Shown here piece by piece: positions 1-7,891 of a stretch of 64,000 nt of DNA. Within the stretch, counting starts at the first letter, position 1. Every line of letters begins with the position of its first letter. The notes below the pieces were generated by a model. That model made no database searches and had not been told where the DNA came from. It worked only from the letters and a program-made list of their open reading frames with translations. The DNA lies in contig JBBRQU010000010.1 of the NCBI GenBank assembly GCA_038225855.1, positions 1 to 64,000 on the forward strand, written 5' to 3'. Both the position numbers and the translations under genes were made by a program. This DNA is from CAHJXF01 sp038225855. Lineage in GTDB: Bacteria; Pseudomonadota; Gammaproteobacteria; Burkholderiales; Burkholderiaceae_D.

Positions 1-2
1 CT

Positions 3-137
3 CGATTCGCACAGCGGACAGCGGACCGTCAGCGCATCGCGCTGGCTGGCGTACTGCTCGGCCGACGCGAACCATCCTTCGAATCGATGGCCCGCATCAC
101 AGATGAGATCGAAGACTTTCACGAGGCAGTGCCCTGA
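3..137 (+). CDS. C-terminal fragment of an unidentified protein
   Basis: An open frame enters from the left edge of the window and ends at a TGA at 135-137, giving about 44 residues that finish in DEIEDFHEAVP. The fragment is rich in Arg and acidic residues and shows no motif I recognise. It is convergent with the thioesterase gene that follows. Its reading frame is consistent with a real gene because codon use is GC-rich at third positions, but too little is present to name a family. It could equally be a chance open frame. The missing N-terminal part lies outside the window. Confidence 0.35.
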   Translation, partial: RFAQRTADRQRIALAGVLLGRREPSFESMARITDEIEDFHEAVP

Positions 138-163
138 GCGTCGCTACGAGTAAGGGTGCGGGG

Positions 164-190
164 CGATCGAAAATACGAACGATCGTTTGA
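164..190. terminator. weak convergent terminator candidate
   Basis: CGATCG at 164-169 and again at 180-185 (self-complementary) can form a 6-bp stem with a 10-base loop, followed on the + strand by TTTGATTTT. It lies between the partial + gene and the minus-strand thioesterase, where a shared terminator would be expected. The stem is short, so this is tentative. Confidence 0.3.
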
Positions 191-234
191 TTTTAGCCGA
201 AACGGATGGCATGTTGCCGCGACCAACGCGCGCA

Positions 235-657
235 TTACGCCGACACGCAATACGGCTCGAAAGCGGCGCGCACGTCGTCGGGAATCGGAATGGCCTTGTC
301 GGTCGCGAGATCGACATGCACGATCGTCGTCGACGCTCGCAGACGGTCGCCGTTCGCGCCGTGAATGCGATAGTCGAGTCCCATGCTCGCCGCGCCGATG
401 CGCCTGACCATTACGTCGATCGCCACAATTTCCCCGTAGCGACTCATGCCGACGAAATCGACTTCGAGCTTCACGATCGGCCATCCACGCCGCCTGACGT
501 TGATGTGCTCGTGTTGAGGCTTTCCTGCGGCGAGCATGAAGTCTTCCATCGCTTCCGAGAGCAGATAGAAGTACTGCGGATAGAAGACGATGCCGGCAGG
601 ATCGCAATGCTGAAAACGAATGCGCTTTTCGATTGTGAACATCGGGGAATCGACCAT
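235..657 (-). CDS. acyl-CoA thioesterase, 4HBT hot-dog family
   Basis: This 140-residue protein is a single hot-dog domain of the 4-hydroxybenzoyl-CoA thioesterase type (YbgC-like), which hydrolyses acyl-CoA thioesters in the cytoplasm. The diagnostic segment HCDPAGIVFYPQYF is present near residues 17-30, with Asp19 in the position of the catalytic aspartate. The length matches the family. It follows the MXKDX gene on the same strand after a gap that holds a hairpin, so it may be transcribed separately. The substrate cannot be told from sequence; aromatic or short-chain acyl-CoA are both possible. Confidence 0.85.
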   Translation of the reverse strand: MVDSPMFTIEKRIRFQHCDPAGIVFYPQYFYLLSEAMEDFMLAAGKPQHEHINVRRRGWPIVKLEVDFVGMSRYGEIVAIDVMVRRIGAASMGLDYRIHGANGDRLRASTTIVHVDLATDKAIPIPDDVRAAFEPYCVSA

Positions 658-722
658 TCATGAGAATACCGATCCGTGCGCCGATCCGTGCGGAGCGCCG
701 AATCGACGGCCCGAATGCTAAC

Positions 723-751
723 GGGACGGTCGCCAAAGCCGGCGCCGTCCC
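723..751 (-). terminator. hairpin downstream of the MXKDX gene
   Basis: GGGACGG and CCGTCCC enclose an inner CGCC/GGCG pairing with one bulged base, making an 11-bp stem 37 bases past the MXKDX stop codon on the minus strand. No T-run follows, so termination would be imperfect or Rho-aided. It may separate the redox operon from the thioesterase gene. Confidence 0.4.
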
Positions 752-787
752 GCGAACTGAAAATGCGCCGAAAGACGCGAAGGCCGA

Positions 788-1042
788 CTACTTCTTCATT
801 TCATCCTTCTTCATCATGTCGTCTTTCTTCATCATGCTGTCCTTCTTCATCATCATGTCGTCGCACTTCGCCATCTCGTCTTTCGACATGCCGGTCTTGT
901 TGGCGCATTTCTTCATCATTTCGTCATGCTTCATCATCTGTTCCTTGGTCATGCCGTCTTTCTTCATGTCGTCCATCGCGGACGCTTGAACGGCAACGGA
1001 CATCAGACACGCAGATGCGACTGCAGCGATCAGTGCTTTCAT
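788..1042 (-). CDS. exported MXKDX-repeat protein
   Basis: This 84-residue protein has a Sec signal peptide (MKALIAAVASACLMSVAVQASA), then a mature part made almost wholly of Met-Lys-Asp pentapeptides such as MMKKD, MKKDG and MTKEQ, with two cysteines. It belongs to the pentapeptide MXKDX repeat family of Burkholderiales, whose function is not established. I chose the ATG at 1042 because GGAGACG lies just upstream of it and the signal peptide starts there. Longer in-frame starts run into the preceding gene. It sits 46 bases after the molybdopterin oxidoreductase gene. The Met-rich, periplasmic character would suit metal binding or methionine-based oxidant scavenging, but that is inference. 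Confidence 0.8.
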   Translation of the reverse strand: MKALIAAVASACLMSVAVQASAMDDMKKDGMTKEQMMKHDEMMKKCANKTGMSKDEMAKCDDMMMKKDSMMKKDDMMKKDEMKK

Positions 1043-1088
1043 GGTCGTCTCCATAGGTGGTAAAAAAGTTGAATCAACATCATCCGAT

Positions 1089-1886
1089 TCAGCTTCCGCC
1101 GAACCAGTTGTAACCCTGGTCTTCCCAATAGCCGCCGGGATAATCATTGGTCACGAACATCGCGTAGATGTGTTTCGGATTCTTGTATCCGAGCTTGGTG
1201 GGCATCCGCAACTTCATCGGAAATCCATACTCGGCCGGCAAAGTCTTGCCGTCGTACGTCAAGCTCAACTGCGTTTGCGGATGCAACGCCGTAGGCATGT
1301 CGATACTCGTGTAATAGTCGTCAGCACATTTGAAGCCCACATAACGCGCCGTCGTGTCAGCGCCAATCTGATTTAGAAAGTCGGAAAACCGTACTCCTCC
1401 CCACTTGCCGATGGCGCTCCAACCTTCCACGCAGATATGGCGCGTGACCTGGCTGGTCTGCGGCAAGTCATGGAGCCGGTTTAGCGTCCACGGCTTCTTG
1501 TCCTGCACCAATCCTGCGATCTCCAGCTTGAAACCTTCGGGATCGACATGCCGCACTTCGTCGATGCCGTAATAGGCATTGAATGGAAATGGCCGTGTCA
1601 TCATGGCCTCGGGATAGGTTGGTGCAAGATCGGTGCTGCTGAAAATTGCGGCCTGCACCCGATCGTTGAACCGCGACACCTTCATCAACAGAGCATCGAC
1701 CGATTCTCCATCGACGATCGAACATCCGGTCAAGAGCGACAATCCCCCGAGCGTCAGCCCGCGCCGCATGAACAAGCGGCGCGCGGGCGCGTCCAGGAGG
1801 CGCGAGGCATCGCGAACGATCAGATCTCCATCACTGACCACTGCCGGTGCGAGCGAACGCGAATTTTCAAATAATGTACGCGACAT
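1089..1886 (-). CDS. molybdopterin-dependent oxidoreductase, sulfite-oxidase/MsrP-like
   Basis: This 265-residue protein carries the oxidoreductase molybdopterin-binding (sulfite oxidase) fold. The cofactor-ligating cysteine is C152 in RHICVEGWSAIGKWGG. The N-terminal region has a twin-arginine-like stretch (RRLFMRRG, about 37-43), a hydrophobic run and a possible lipobox LTGC with Cys55, so it is probably Tat-exported and perhaps lipid-anchored. It lies 9 bases downstream of a cytochrome b gene, which would feed it electrons from quinol, as MsrQ does for MsrP. It lacks the exact MsrP N-terminus and the partner is not MsrQ-like, so methionine-sulfoxide reductase activity is only one possibility. 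Confidence 0.85.
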   Translation of the reverse strand: MSRTLFENSRSLAPAVVSDGDLIVRDASRLLDAPARRLFMRRGLTLGGLSLLTGCSIVDGESVDALLMKVSRFNDRVQAAIFSSTDLAPTYPEAMMTRPFPFNAYYGIDEVRHVDPEGFKLEIAGLVQDKKPWTLNRLHDLPQTSQVTRHICVEGWSAIGKWGGVRFSDFLNQIGADTTARYVGFKCADDYYTSIDMPTALHPQTQLSLTYDGKTLPAEYGFPMKLRMPTKLGYKNPKHIYAMFVTNDYPGGYWEDQGYNWFGGS

Positions 1887-1895
1887 GAGATTTCC

Positions 1896-2540
1896 TTATC
1901 GTCCGCGGATCATCGCGATCAAGGTGCGGGGCACGAGGGCGACCATCACGATATGCACGACGAAGAATCCGACGATCCCGGTCATGGCAATGAAATGAAT
2001 ACGACGTGCGGTTTCATAACCCCCCATCAATTCGCGCAGCAATGGAAACTGCACGTTCTTCCACAGTACCAATCCCGAAAGAATCAATACCGCGATATCG
2101 ACAATGACAAACAGATAAGCGAATCGCTGAACCGCGTTGTAGTGTCGCAGATCTTCGTGCGAAAGCTTGCCGCGCAGTGCGGCCACGAGATCGTTCCAGA
2201 TTGCGCGTGGAGACAGCGGAAAGAATTGCGTGAAGATCCGTCGGCTTGCCAGATTGGCAATCAGATAGAACAGACCATTCAGGAAAACGATCCACATCGC
2301 AGCGAAATGCCACTGCAACGCGCCGCCCAGCCAACCGCCGATCGTGATGCCAGCGGGAATGTGAAACGCAAAGAATGGCGATGCGTTGTAAATGCGCCAG
2401 CCGCTCATCGCCATCACGACCACGCCGATCGCGTTTGCCCAGTGCGTGATCCGCAACCAGAGCGGAAAGACCGTCGCGTCTCGCCGCTCCAACACGGGTA
2501 CTTCGCCAGGAAACCCTGGAAGCGCGGTCGATTCGGCCAT
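1896..2540 (-). CDS. cytochrome b/b6-type membrane subunit
   Basis: This 214-residue integral membrane protein belongs to the cytochrome b561/Ni-Fe-hydrogenase b-type group. It has about four transmembrane helices, with candidate haem-ligand histidines H33 (RITHWAN), H78 (LQWHF), H182 (RRIHF) and H196 (FVVHIV). It sits between the DUF1223 gene and the molybdopterin oxidoreductase gene on one strand with gaps of 36 and 9 bases. This points to a membrane electron-transfer partner for the exported molybdoenzyme. The ATG at 2540 is used here; an in-frame TTG at 2552 would add four residues. Neither has a clear ribosome binding site. Confidence 0.85.
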   Translation of the reverse strand: MAESTALPGFPGEVPVLERRDATVFPLWLRITHWANAIGVVVMAMSGWRIYNASPFFAFHIPAGITIGGWLGGALQWHFAAMWIVFLNGLFYLIANLASRRIFTQFFPLSPRAIWNDLVAALRGKLSHEDLRHYNAVQRFAYLFVIVDIAVLILSGLVLWKNVQFPLLRELMGGYETARRIHFIAMTGIVGFFVVHIVMVALVPRTLIAMIRGR

Positions 2541-2576
2541 GGACAGGCTCAAAGGTTGACGAGAGTGCTGACGAAC

Positions 2577-3371
2577 TCAGCCGGGTTTACAGACGCCGGT
2601 ATCGACCGCCTGAAGCACTTCGGCGGTCTTCGCGTCCTGCAGGAATGCGACCACGGCGACCTGACCTCGCGCCAATTGCGGCACGTTGACCACCCGATCG
2701 ACCGAGCCGCCGGTGCCTTGCACGTCGATGGGGCCGATCCAGTTGCGAACGACGAAATCGTGATCGAGCTTCGCACCGCTGTTCTCGCCCGCCTTGACTT
2801 GCGAACTCAGTTTGCTTTCCGTCACGGCGATAAATAATTGCACCGGTCCGCGGCCGGCGGCCAGCGACGTATCGACGACGACATGCAAGGCGTTTCCACC
2901 GCGCGGCTCCGCGCGAACCTGCAATCGCGCGGGGGCCGGACCCTTGTCGCTGTGCAGGTTCTCGTCGAGATCACCGCGCCAGTCCTGGACTTCACGACCA
3001 TTGACGAAGAAATGTGGCGTGAACGAAGTGCGATGCCGATTGGCATGCACTTCCCAATCCTGACGCTGCGAGAAGGCCGGCTGCGCGAAAGGATCCTTCC
3101 AGCCGATCGAATCCCAGTAATCGACATGCAGCGCGAGCGGAACGATGCGGGTCGATGAGTTGGCCGTCGATGCGCTCTTGCCTCCGAGCTGCATCAAGGC
3201 CTTGTCGGCCGGCGGACAACTCGAGCACCCTTCAGAGGTGTAGAGCTCGACCAGCGCGGCGCGCGTGTTGCCTGAATCGGCGGTACAAGCGGCGAACGCC
3301 GGCGCGAGAGGCGCGGACGCGAAAGCCAGCGTGGCGAGCAGCGATGCACTTGTCTTGAACGGGTGTTTCAT
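2577..3371 (-). CDS. exported DUF1223 thioredoxin-like protein
   Basis: This 264-residue protein starts with a Sec signal peptide cleaved after about residue 27 (APAFA). The mature part opens with the DUF1223 signature VELYTSEGCSSCPPADKAL, with Cys49 and Cys52 as a CxxC pair, and later TPHFFVNGRE. DUF1223 proteins are thioredoxin-fold proteins of uncertain role, often near respiratory or redox genes. GGAGG lies 6 bases before the ATG. It is the first gene of the run DUF1223, cytochrome b, molybdopterin oxidoreductase and MXKDX protein. An unusual octamer repeat fills its leader. A periplasmic thiol-redox role is likely but unproven. Confidence 0.85.
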   Translation of the reverse strand: MKHPFKTSASLLATLAFASAPLAPAFAACTADSGNTRAALVELYTSEGCSSCPPADKALMQLGGKSASTANSSTRIVPLALHVDYWDSIGWKDPFAQPAFSQRQDWEVHANRHRTSFTPHFFVNGREVQDWRGDLDENLHSDKGPAPARLQVRAEPRGGNALHVVVDTSLAAGRGPVQLFIAVTESKLSSQVKAGENSGAKLDHDFVVRNWIGPIDVQGTGGSVDRVVNVPQLARGQVAVVAFLQDAKTAEVLQAVDTGVCKPG

Positions 3372-3384
3372 GCAGCCTCCGAGG

Positions 3385-3477
3385 GTGCGAACGTGCGAAC
3401 GTGCGAACGTGCGAACGTGCGAACGTGCGAACGTGCGAACGTGCGAACGTGCGAACGTGCGAACGTGCGAACGTGCG
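3385..3477. repeat. 11 tandem copies of the octamer GTGCGAAC
   Basis: Positions 3385-3472 are eleven exact copies of an 8-bp unit, followed by a partial unit GTGCG. The block begins 14 bases upstream of the DUF1223 start codon, beyond its GGAGG ribosome binding site, and lies in the 162-base gap after the anti-sigma gene. A perfect run of this sort is expected to change copy number by slipped-strand mispairing. That would shift promoter-to-gene spacing or alter the leader RNA rather than a reading frame. Confidence 0.97.
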
Positions 3478-3533
3478 CATTGGTCGTGCGTGTCGCGTCG
3501 TCATTACAGATGCGTCGTCAATCGATCGAAAAT

Positions 3534-3731
3534 TCATCCCTCGAGGCCGTCGCGCCATTCGCGCACCGAATTCCGCATCGACTCGAATTGACGGATCACC
3601 CTCGGACAGACGTCGCAGATCGTCAAATGCAGACGCAGACCGATGCGCTCGAGCGACGTCAGCTCGCGATCGAGCTTTGCCGACATCAGCCGGGAGGCCT
3701 GACGGCACGAAAGAAAAGGCGAATATCTCAT
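3534..3731 (-). CDS. anti-sigma factor, zf-HC2 zinc finger
   Basis: This 65-residue cytoplasmic protein shows the zinc-binding anti-sigma pattern: an early Cys (PFLSCRQAS) followed by HLTICDVC, the HxxxCxxC motif. It starts in an ATGA overlap with the stop of the ECF sigma gene, so the pair is translationally coupled. There is no transmembrane segment, unlike many anti-sigmas, so it would act as a soluble redox- or metal-sensing partner, as ChrR/RsrA types do. The upstream in-frame ATG at 3767 would lie inside the sigma gene and is less likely. The probable targets are the operon that follows. Confidence 0.85.
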   Translation of the reverse strand: MRYSPFLSCRQASRLMSAKLDRELTSLERIGLRLHLTICDVCPRVIRQFESMRNSVREWRDGLEG

Positions 3732-4294
3732 CGGGCTCCCTGGTTGAACCAGCGCAGTTCGAGGCACTCGCGCAGGCGTAAACGGGCGCGGTGCAAGAGG
3801 ACGCCTGCGTTGGTCGCGGTGATCGTCATCTGATTACAGATTTCGTCGGTGGAAAACTCCATCCATTCGCGCAACATGAAAATCCGCGCCTGCTGCGCAG
3901 GCAACTGCTCCACGCAGACTTCGAGAATTTCGAAGAATTGAATGCGGTTCAACATCGTTTCGGGCGTGGACCATTCACGCGGAGTCTCCCGGTAATGGCC
4001 GTCGTCCTTGAAGATCGCTGCTTCGATTTCGCCCTCGTCGCCCTCTTCGACCAGATGCGTCTCGCGGCTCCTCGCGCGCAGGCAGTCGATGATCTTGTGC
4101 TTGAGGATGCCGACCAGCCAGGTCTTGAGTTTGGAACGTCCCTCGAAGACGGTCCTGCTCTCGAGTGCGGCGAGCAGAGTCTCGGAAACCGTGTCTTCGG
4201 CCCACGCATCGTTGCGCAGGTGCAGACGCGCGATGCGCAGGAGCGATGGGCGCAGGGCGTCGAGCTCCTGCGTATGAAACGCCTCAGCATGCAT
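3728..4294 (-). CDS. ECF RNA polymerase sigma factor
   Basis: This 188-residue sigma-70 family protein has region 2 (RPSLLRIARLHLRNDAWAED and KLKTWLVGILKHKIID, about 15-70) and region 4 (LPAQQARIFMLREWMEFSTDEICNQM, about 130-160). It belongs to the ECF group paired with soluble zf-HC2 anti-sigmas. It begins 18 bases after the DUF4136 lipoprotein gene and overlaps the anti-sigma gene by 4 bases. It probably drives the adjacent redox operon and its own expression, in response to oxidative or thiol stress. No promoter match was verified. Confidence 0.92.
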   Translation of the reverse strand: MHAEAFHTQELDALRPSLLRIARLHLRNDAWAEDTVSETLLAALESRTVFEGRSKLKTWLVGILKHKIIDCLRARSRETHLVEEGDEGEIEAAIFKDDGHYRETPREWSTPETMLNRIQFFEILEVCVEQLPAQQARIFMLREWMEFSTDEICNQMTITATNAGVLLHRARLRLRECLELRWFNQGAR

Positions 4295-4312
4295 AGGCTC
4301 GTCCTCGGCTCT

Positions 4313-4969
4313 TCATTTGCGATCCACCGGGGCCGAAACCGGGACATCGATGCGACGCGTCTGGCCGCTGTTGCCGGGGAAATCGGTGAACAACGCGCGG
4401 ATCAGATAAGGCATCACCGCAGGCAACGACCCGCTTTGTCCGGTGCTTTCCACACGGCCCTCGTAATACCGCCTTCCGGCGGCCGTCTTCGAGTCGATGT
4501 CGAGTTCCAGCCGGCGGTGATAGACGTCGAAGTCATTATCGGAATAAGCGCTGGGAAAAGACCAATACGGGTCGTACCAACCGAAGCCTCCGCGCCCGTA
4601 CCAGCCGCCGCCGAAGGGTCTCCAGAAAGGATCGACCGGCCAGGGGTCGCGCACGCGCACCTGCGTCGTCGAGATCGAGGGACGTAGGGTAACCGTCAGT
4701 TGCGCCCGGTTCTGATCGGTAGCGAGCCTGAACCCCTGGAGAGTCAACTCGTCGCGGACCATGTCTTCATACGACCTGAGCTCGAGGCTGTTCTGAAATT
4801 CGAGCGTCCGCGAAAAAACGTAGCTCTTCTCCGCGGGCAATGACGACCAGTCGTTGTACGTCGTGACCTCGGTGTGGATCAGTTGCGGGCCGCTCGCGCA
4901 TGCGCCCAGAGCGCACAGCACCAACAGCGCGGCAAACCGGCGCACCGGTTGAAACGAAAAATCTTTCAT
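4313..4969 (-). CDS. DUF4136 lipoprotein
   Basis: This 218-residue protein opens with a lipoprotein signal peptide ending in ALGACAS, then a DUF4136 domain starting HTEVTTYNDWSSLPAEKSYVFSR. A Trp/Gly/Tyr-rich segment (DPFWRPFGGGWYGRGGFGWYDPY) occupies the middle, as is common in this family. It is expected in the periplasmic face of the envelope; the biochemical role is unknown. The ATG at 4969 (MKDFSF) is preferred because it places a normal signal peptide. It lies just upstream of the ECF sigma gene on the same strand, suggesting an envelope-stress link. Confidence 0.85.
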   Translation of the reverse strand: MKDFSFQPVRRFAALLVLCALGACASGPQLIHTEVTTYNDWSSLPAEKSYVFSRTLEFQNSLELRSYEDMVRDELTLQGFRLATDQNRAQLTVTLRPSISTTQVRVRDPWPVDPFWRPFGGGWYGRGGFGWYDPYWSFPSAYSDNDFDVYHRRLELDIDSKTAAGRRYYEGRVESTGQSGSLPAVMPYLIRALFTDFPGNSGQTRRIDVPVSAPVDRK

Positions 4970-5097
4970 GGCTATCCCCATCGATCGAGGCTAGTTCGAC
5001 CCGCAATGACAGGTCGAGGTTTCCAGACCCGCGAACAATTCCGGGACTGCGGTCGCCCCGACGTAAAATGGCGGACTTCGCTCCACGCTTTGCACCC

Positions 5098-7869
5098 ATG
5101 AAGACCGAGACGCAAAAAACGATTTGTCGCAAGGATTATCGCCCGCCGGTGTTTCAGGTGGAGCGCATCGAGATGGGGATCGACCTCGATCCGTCAGCCA
5201 CCGTGGTCGCCGCGCGACTTCACTTGAACCGTCAAAATCCCGGTGCGCTGGAACTCGACGGCGAGAGTCTCGAGTTGTTGCAACTGTCCGTCGATGGTCG
5301 AACGCTCTCGCCTCGTGCATACGGACTCGCGGCGATCGGCGACAAGCAGACGCTGACGATCGCCGATCTGCCCGAGCGCTGCGTGCTCGACATCGCGGTG
5401 CGCATATCGCCCTACGCCAATACCTCGTTGATGGGCCTCTATCTATCGGGCGGCAACTTCGTCACCCAATGCGAAGCCGAAGGTTTTCGCAAGATCACGT
5501 TCTTTCCGGATCGGCCCGACATCATGGCGCGCTACACCGTCATGCTTCGAGCTGACCGGTCGCGTTACCCGGTGCTGTTGTCGAACGGCAACCTGGTCGA
5601 GTCGGGGCGCCTGCCCGACGGACGTCACTACGCAAAGTGGGAAGACCCGTTTCCCAAGCCGAGTTATCTGTTCGCGCTCGTCGCGGGAAAGCTTGCGCAT
5701 ATCGAACGCCGCGTGACGACCCGGAGCGGCCGCTCGGTGCTGCTGCAGGTCTATACCGACCAGCATGATCTCCCCAAGGCCGGCCACGCGCTCGATTCGC
5801 TCGAGCGCTCGCTCAAGTGGGACGAAGCGCGCTTCGGACTCGAGCTCGATCTCGATCGTTTCATGATCGTCGCGGTCGGCGATTTCAACATGGGCGCGAT
5901 GGAGAACAAGGGCCTCAACATCTTCAACACCAAGTTTGTGCTGGCCGATCCGCGCACCGAAACCGATGCCGACTTCGCCAACATCGAAGGAGTCGTCGGG
6001 CACGAATACTTCCACAACTGGACCGGCAATCGCGTGACCTGCCGCGACTGGTTTCAACTGACGTTGAAGGAAGGCCTCACGGTCTTTCGCGACCAGGAGT
6101 TCTCGGCCGACATGGCCGTGGCGCAATTGAATGGCGACCCGGGCGCCGATGCCGGCGGCGTACGCGCGGCGCTGCGCATCGAGAACGTGCGCAACCTGCG
6201 GGCCACGCAGTTTCCCGAAGACGCCGGGCCGATGGCGCACCCGGTGCGACCCGAGAGCTACCAGGAGATCGGCAACTTCTACACGGCCACGGTCTATCAA
6301 AAAGGCTCCGAAGTCATTCGCATGCAGCAGACATTGCTCGGCCGCGATGGCTTTCGCGCGGGCATGGACGAGTACTTTCGACGTCATGACGGGCAGGCGG
6401 TTTCCTGCGACGACTTCGTCTCGGCGATGGAGTCGATCTACGTCGTGCAGAGGCCCGGCAAGAAACTCGATCGCTTTCGTCGCTGGTACAGCCAGGCGGG
6501 AACGCCGCGCGTCTCGGCGAGCACGGCTTACGACGGCGCGACGAAAAAGCTCACGCTGACCTTGCGACAGATCTGCCCCAAGGTCGGAGTCGAGAAGGCG
6601 ATCGCGATAGCCAAGCAGCCCTTCCACATCCCGTTCGCGATCGGTCTTGTCGATCGCGACGGTCGCAGCATTCCGCTTGCACTCGAAGGCGAATCGGCGA
6701 AGCAGGAAGCCAGGACCACTCGCGTGCTCGATCTCGTCGACGATGAACAACGCTTCGTGTTCGTCGATGTCGCGTCCGACGCGGTCCCGTCGCTGCTGCG
6801 CGATTTTTCCGCACCGGTGATCGTCGAGTATCCGTATAGCGATGCCGATCTCGCGCTGCTGCTCGCGCACGATGCCGATCCCTTCAATCGCTGGGAGGCC
6901 GGTCAGCGTCTGGCGACGCGTGAACTGATCCGGCTCACGCACGATGCAAAAGCCGGTCGCACACTTTCGATCGGCGACGCGTTGATCGATGCCTTTCGCA
7001 CCACGCTGCGCGACACGCGGCTCGACCCCGGCTTGAAGGAAGCGGCGATCACGCTGCCCGGCGAAGGCGTGATCGGCGAGCAGCTCCCGATCTACGATCC
7101 GGCCGCAGTGCGGCGCGCACGGCTGTTTCTGATCGACGCTCTCGCAGCCATGCTCGCCGATGACTGGCATGCGGTGTACGCATCGCATCGAACGGTGGGA
7201 CGCTATTCGCCCGCAGCGGGACAAGCGGCTTCACGCGCGCTCAAGAACTGTGCGCTCGGCTATCTCGCGCGTCTCGACGATGCCGACGCGCAGACGCTGG
7301 TCGATCGTCAGTGGGCCTCGGCCGACAACATGACCGATCGGCTGGCGGCATTCTTGGCGATCGTCAATGCTCCCAGCGACCTGGGCGGCGGGCGCGGCGC
7401 GGGGAGCGCGAGTCGCCGCACGAGTCGCCGAACCCGGGCGGTCGACGCGTTCTATCGACAATTCCATCGCGACCCCCTGGTCGTCGACAAATGGCTGCGC
7501 GTGCAGTCGACGACGATCGAAGCCGACGATGCGGTGCTCGATACTGTCGCCGCTTTGACGCATCACGCGGCGTATGCGGCGGCCAATCCCAACAAGGTCT
7601 ATGCATTGCTCGGCGGGTTCTTCAGCGGCAACCCGGCGGCTTTCCATCGCGCCGACGGGCGTGGGCACGCGTTCTGGGCCGAGCAGATTCTGCTGCTCGA
7701 TGCCATCAATCCAACGGTCGCGGGCCGCCTGGCTCGAACGCTCGAACGCTGGCAGAAGCTGACTCCCGACCTGCAAGCCTCGGCGAAAGCTGCGCTGCTG
7801 CGGGTTCGCAACGCGAAGCGCCTGTCGCGCGATGTCGCGGAGATTCTCGACAAGGCGCTCGCGGCGTAA
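5098..7869 (+). CDS. pepN: aminopeptidase N (M1 family)
   Basis: This 923-residue cytosolic zinc metallopeptidase removes N-terminal residues from peptides. The zinc motif HEYFH is at residues 302-306, with the third ligand Glu325 in LTLKEGLTVF. The exopeptidase motif GAMEN is at 266-270. The C-terminal half is the helical DUF3458 region typical of proteobacterial PepN, whose length is near 880-900. An Arg/Ser-rich insertion (GGGRGAGSASRRTSRRTR, around residue 770) looks lineage-specific. I start at the ATG before KTETQKTICRKDY, which matches the usual family start; an in-frame ATG at 5068 would add ten residues. It stands alone, divergent from the DUF4136 gene. Confidence 0.97.
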   Translation: MKTETQKTICRKDYRPPVFQVERIEMGIDLDPSATVVAARLHLNRQNPGALELDGESLELLQLSVDGRTLSPRAYGLAAIGDKQTLTIADLPERCVLDIAVRISPYANTSLMGLYLSGGNFVTQCEAEGFRKITFFPDRPDIMARYTVMLRADRSRYPVLLSNGNLVESGRLPDGRHYAKWEDPFPKPSYLFALVAGKLAHIERRVTTRSGRSVLLQVYTDQHDLPKAGHALDSLERSLKWDEARFGLELDLDRFMIVAVGDFNMGAMENKGLNIFNTKFVLADPRTETDADFANIEGVVGHEYFHNWTGNRVTCRDWFQLTLKEGLTVFRDQEFSADMAVAQLNGDPGADAGGVRAALRIENVRNLRATQFPEDAGPMAHPVRPESYQEIGNFYTATVYQKGSEVIRMQQTLLGRDGFRAGMDEYFRRHDGQAVSCDDFVSAMESIYVVQRPGKKLDRFRRWYSQAGTPRVSASTAYDGATKKLTLTLRQICPKVGVEKAIAIAKQPFHIPFAIGLVDRDGRSIPLALEGESAKQEARTTRVLDLVDDEQRFVFVDVASDAVPSLLRDFSAPVIVEYPYSDADLALLLAHDADPFNRWEAGQRLATRELIRLTHDAKAGRTLSIGDALIDAFRTTLRDTRLDPGLKEAAITLPGEGVIGEQLPIYDPAAVRRARLFLIDALAAMLADDWHAVYASHRTVGRYSPAAGQAASRALKNCALGYLARLDDADAQTLVDRQWASADNMTDRLAAFLAIVNAPSDLGGGRGAGSASRRTSRRTRAVDAFYRQFHRDPLVVDKWLRVQSTTIEADDAVLDTVAALTHHAAYAAANPNKVYALLGGFFSGNPAAFHRADGRGHAFWAEQILLLDAINPTVAGRLARTLERWQKLTPDLQASAKAALLRVRNAKRLSRDVAEILDKALAA

Positions 7870-7891
7870 CGCGCTCTCCACCTGACGCGAA

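Noticed and set aside
3385..3477. CRISPR-like array
   Set aside because: The repeat unit is 8 bases with no spacers, so it is a simple tandem repeat.
5443..7224. 593-codon open frame opposite pepN (and similar long frames opposite dadA, purD and rne)
   Set aside because: These are antisense frames kept open by high GC content; the opposite strand encodes well-known proteins and the antisense products are Arg-rich with no family features.
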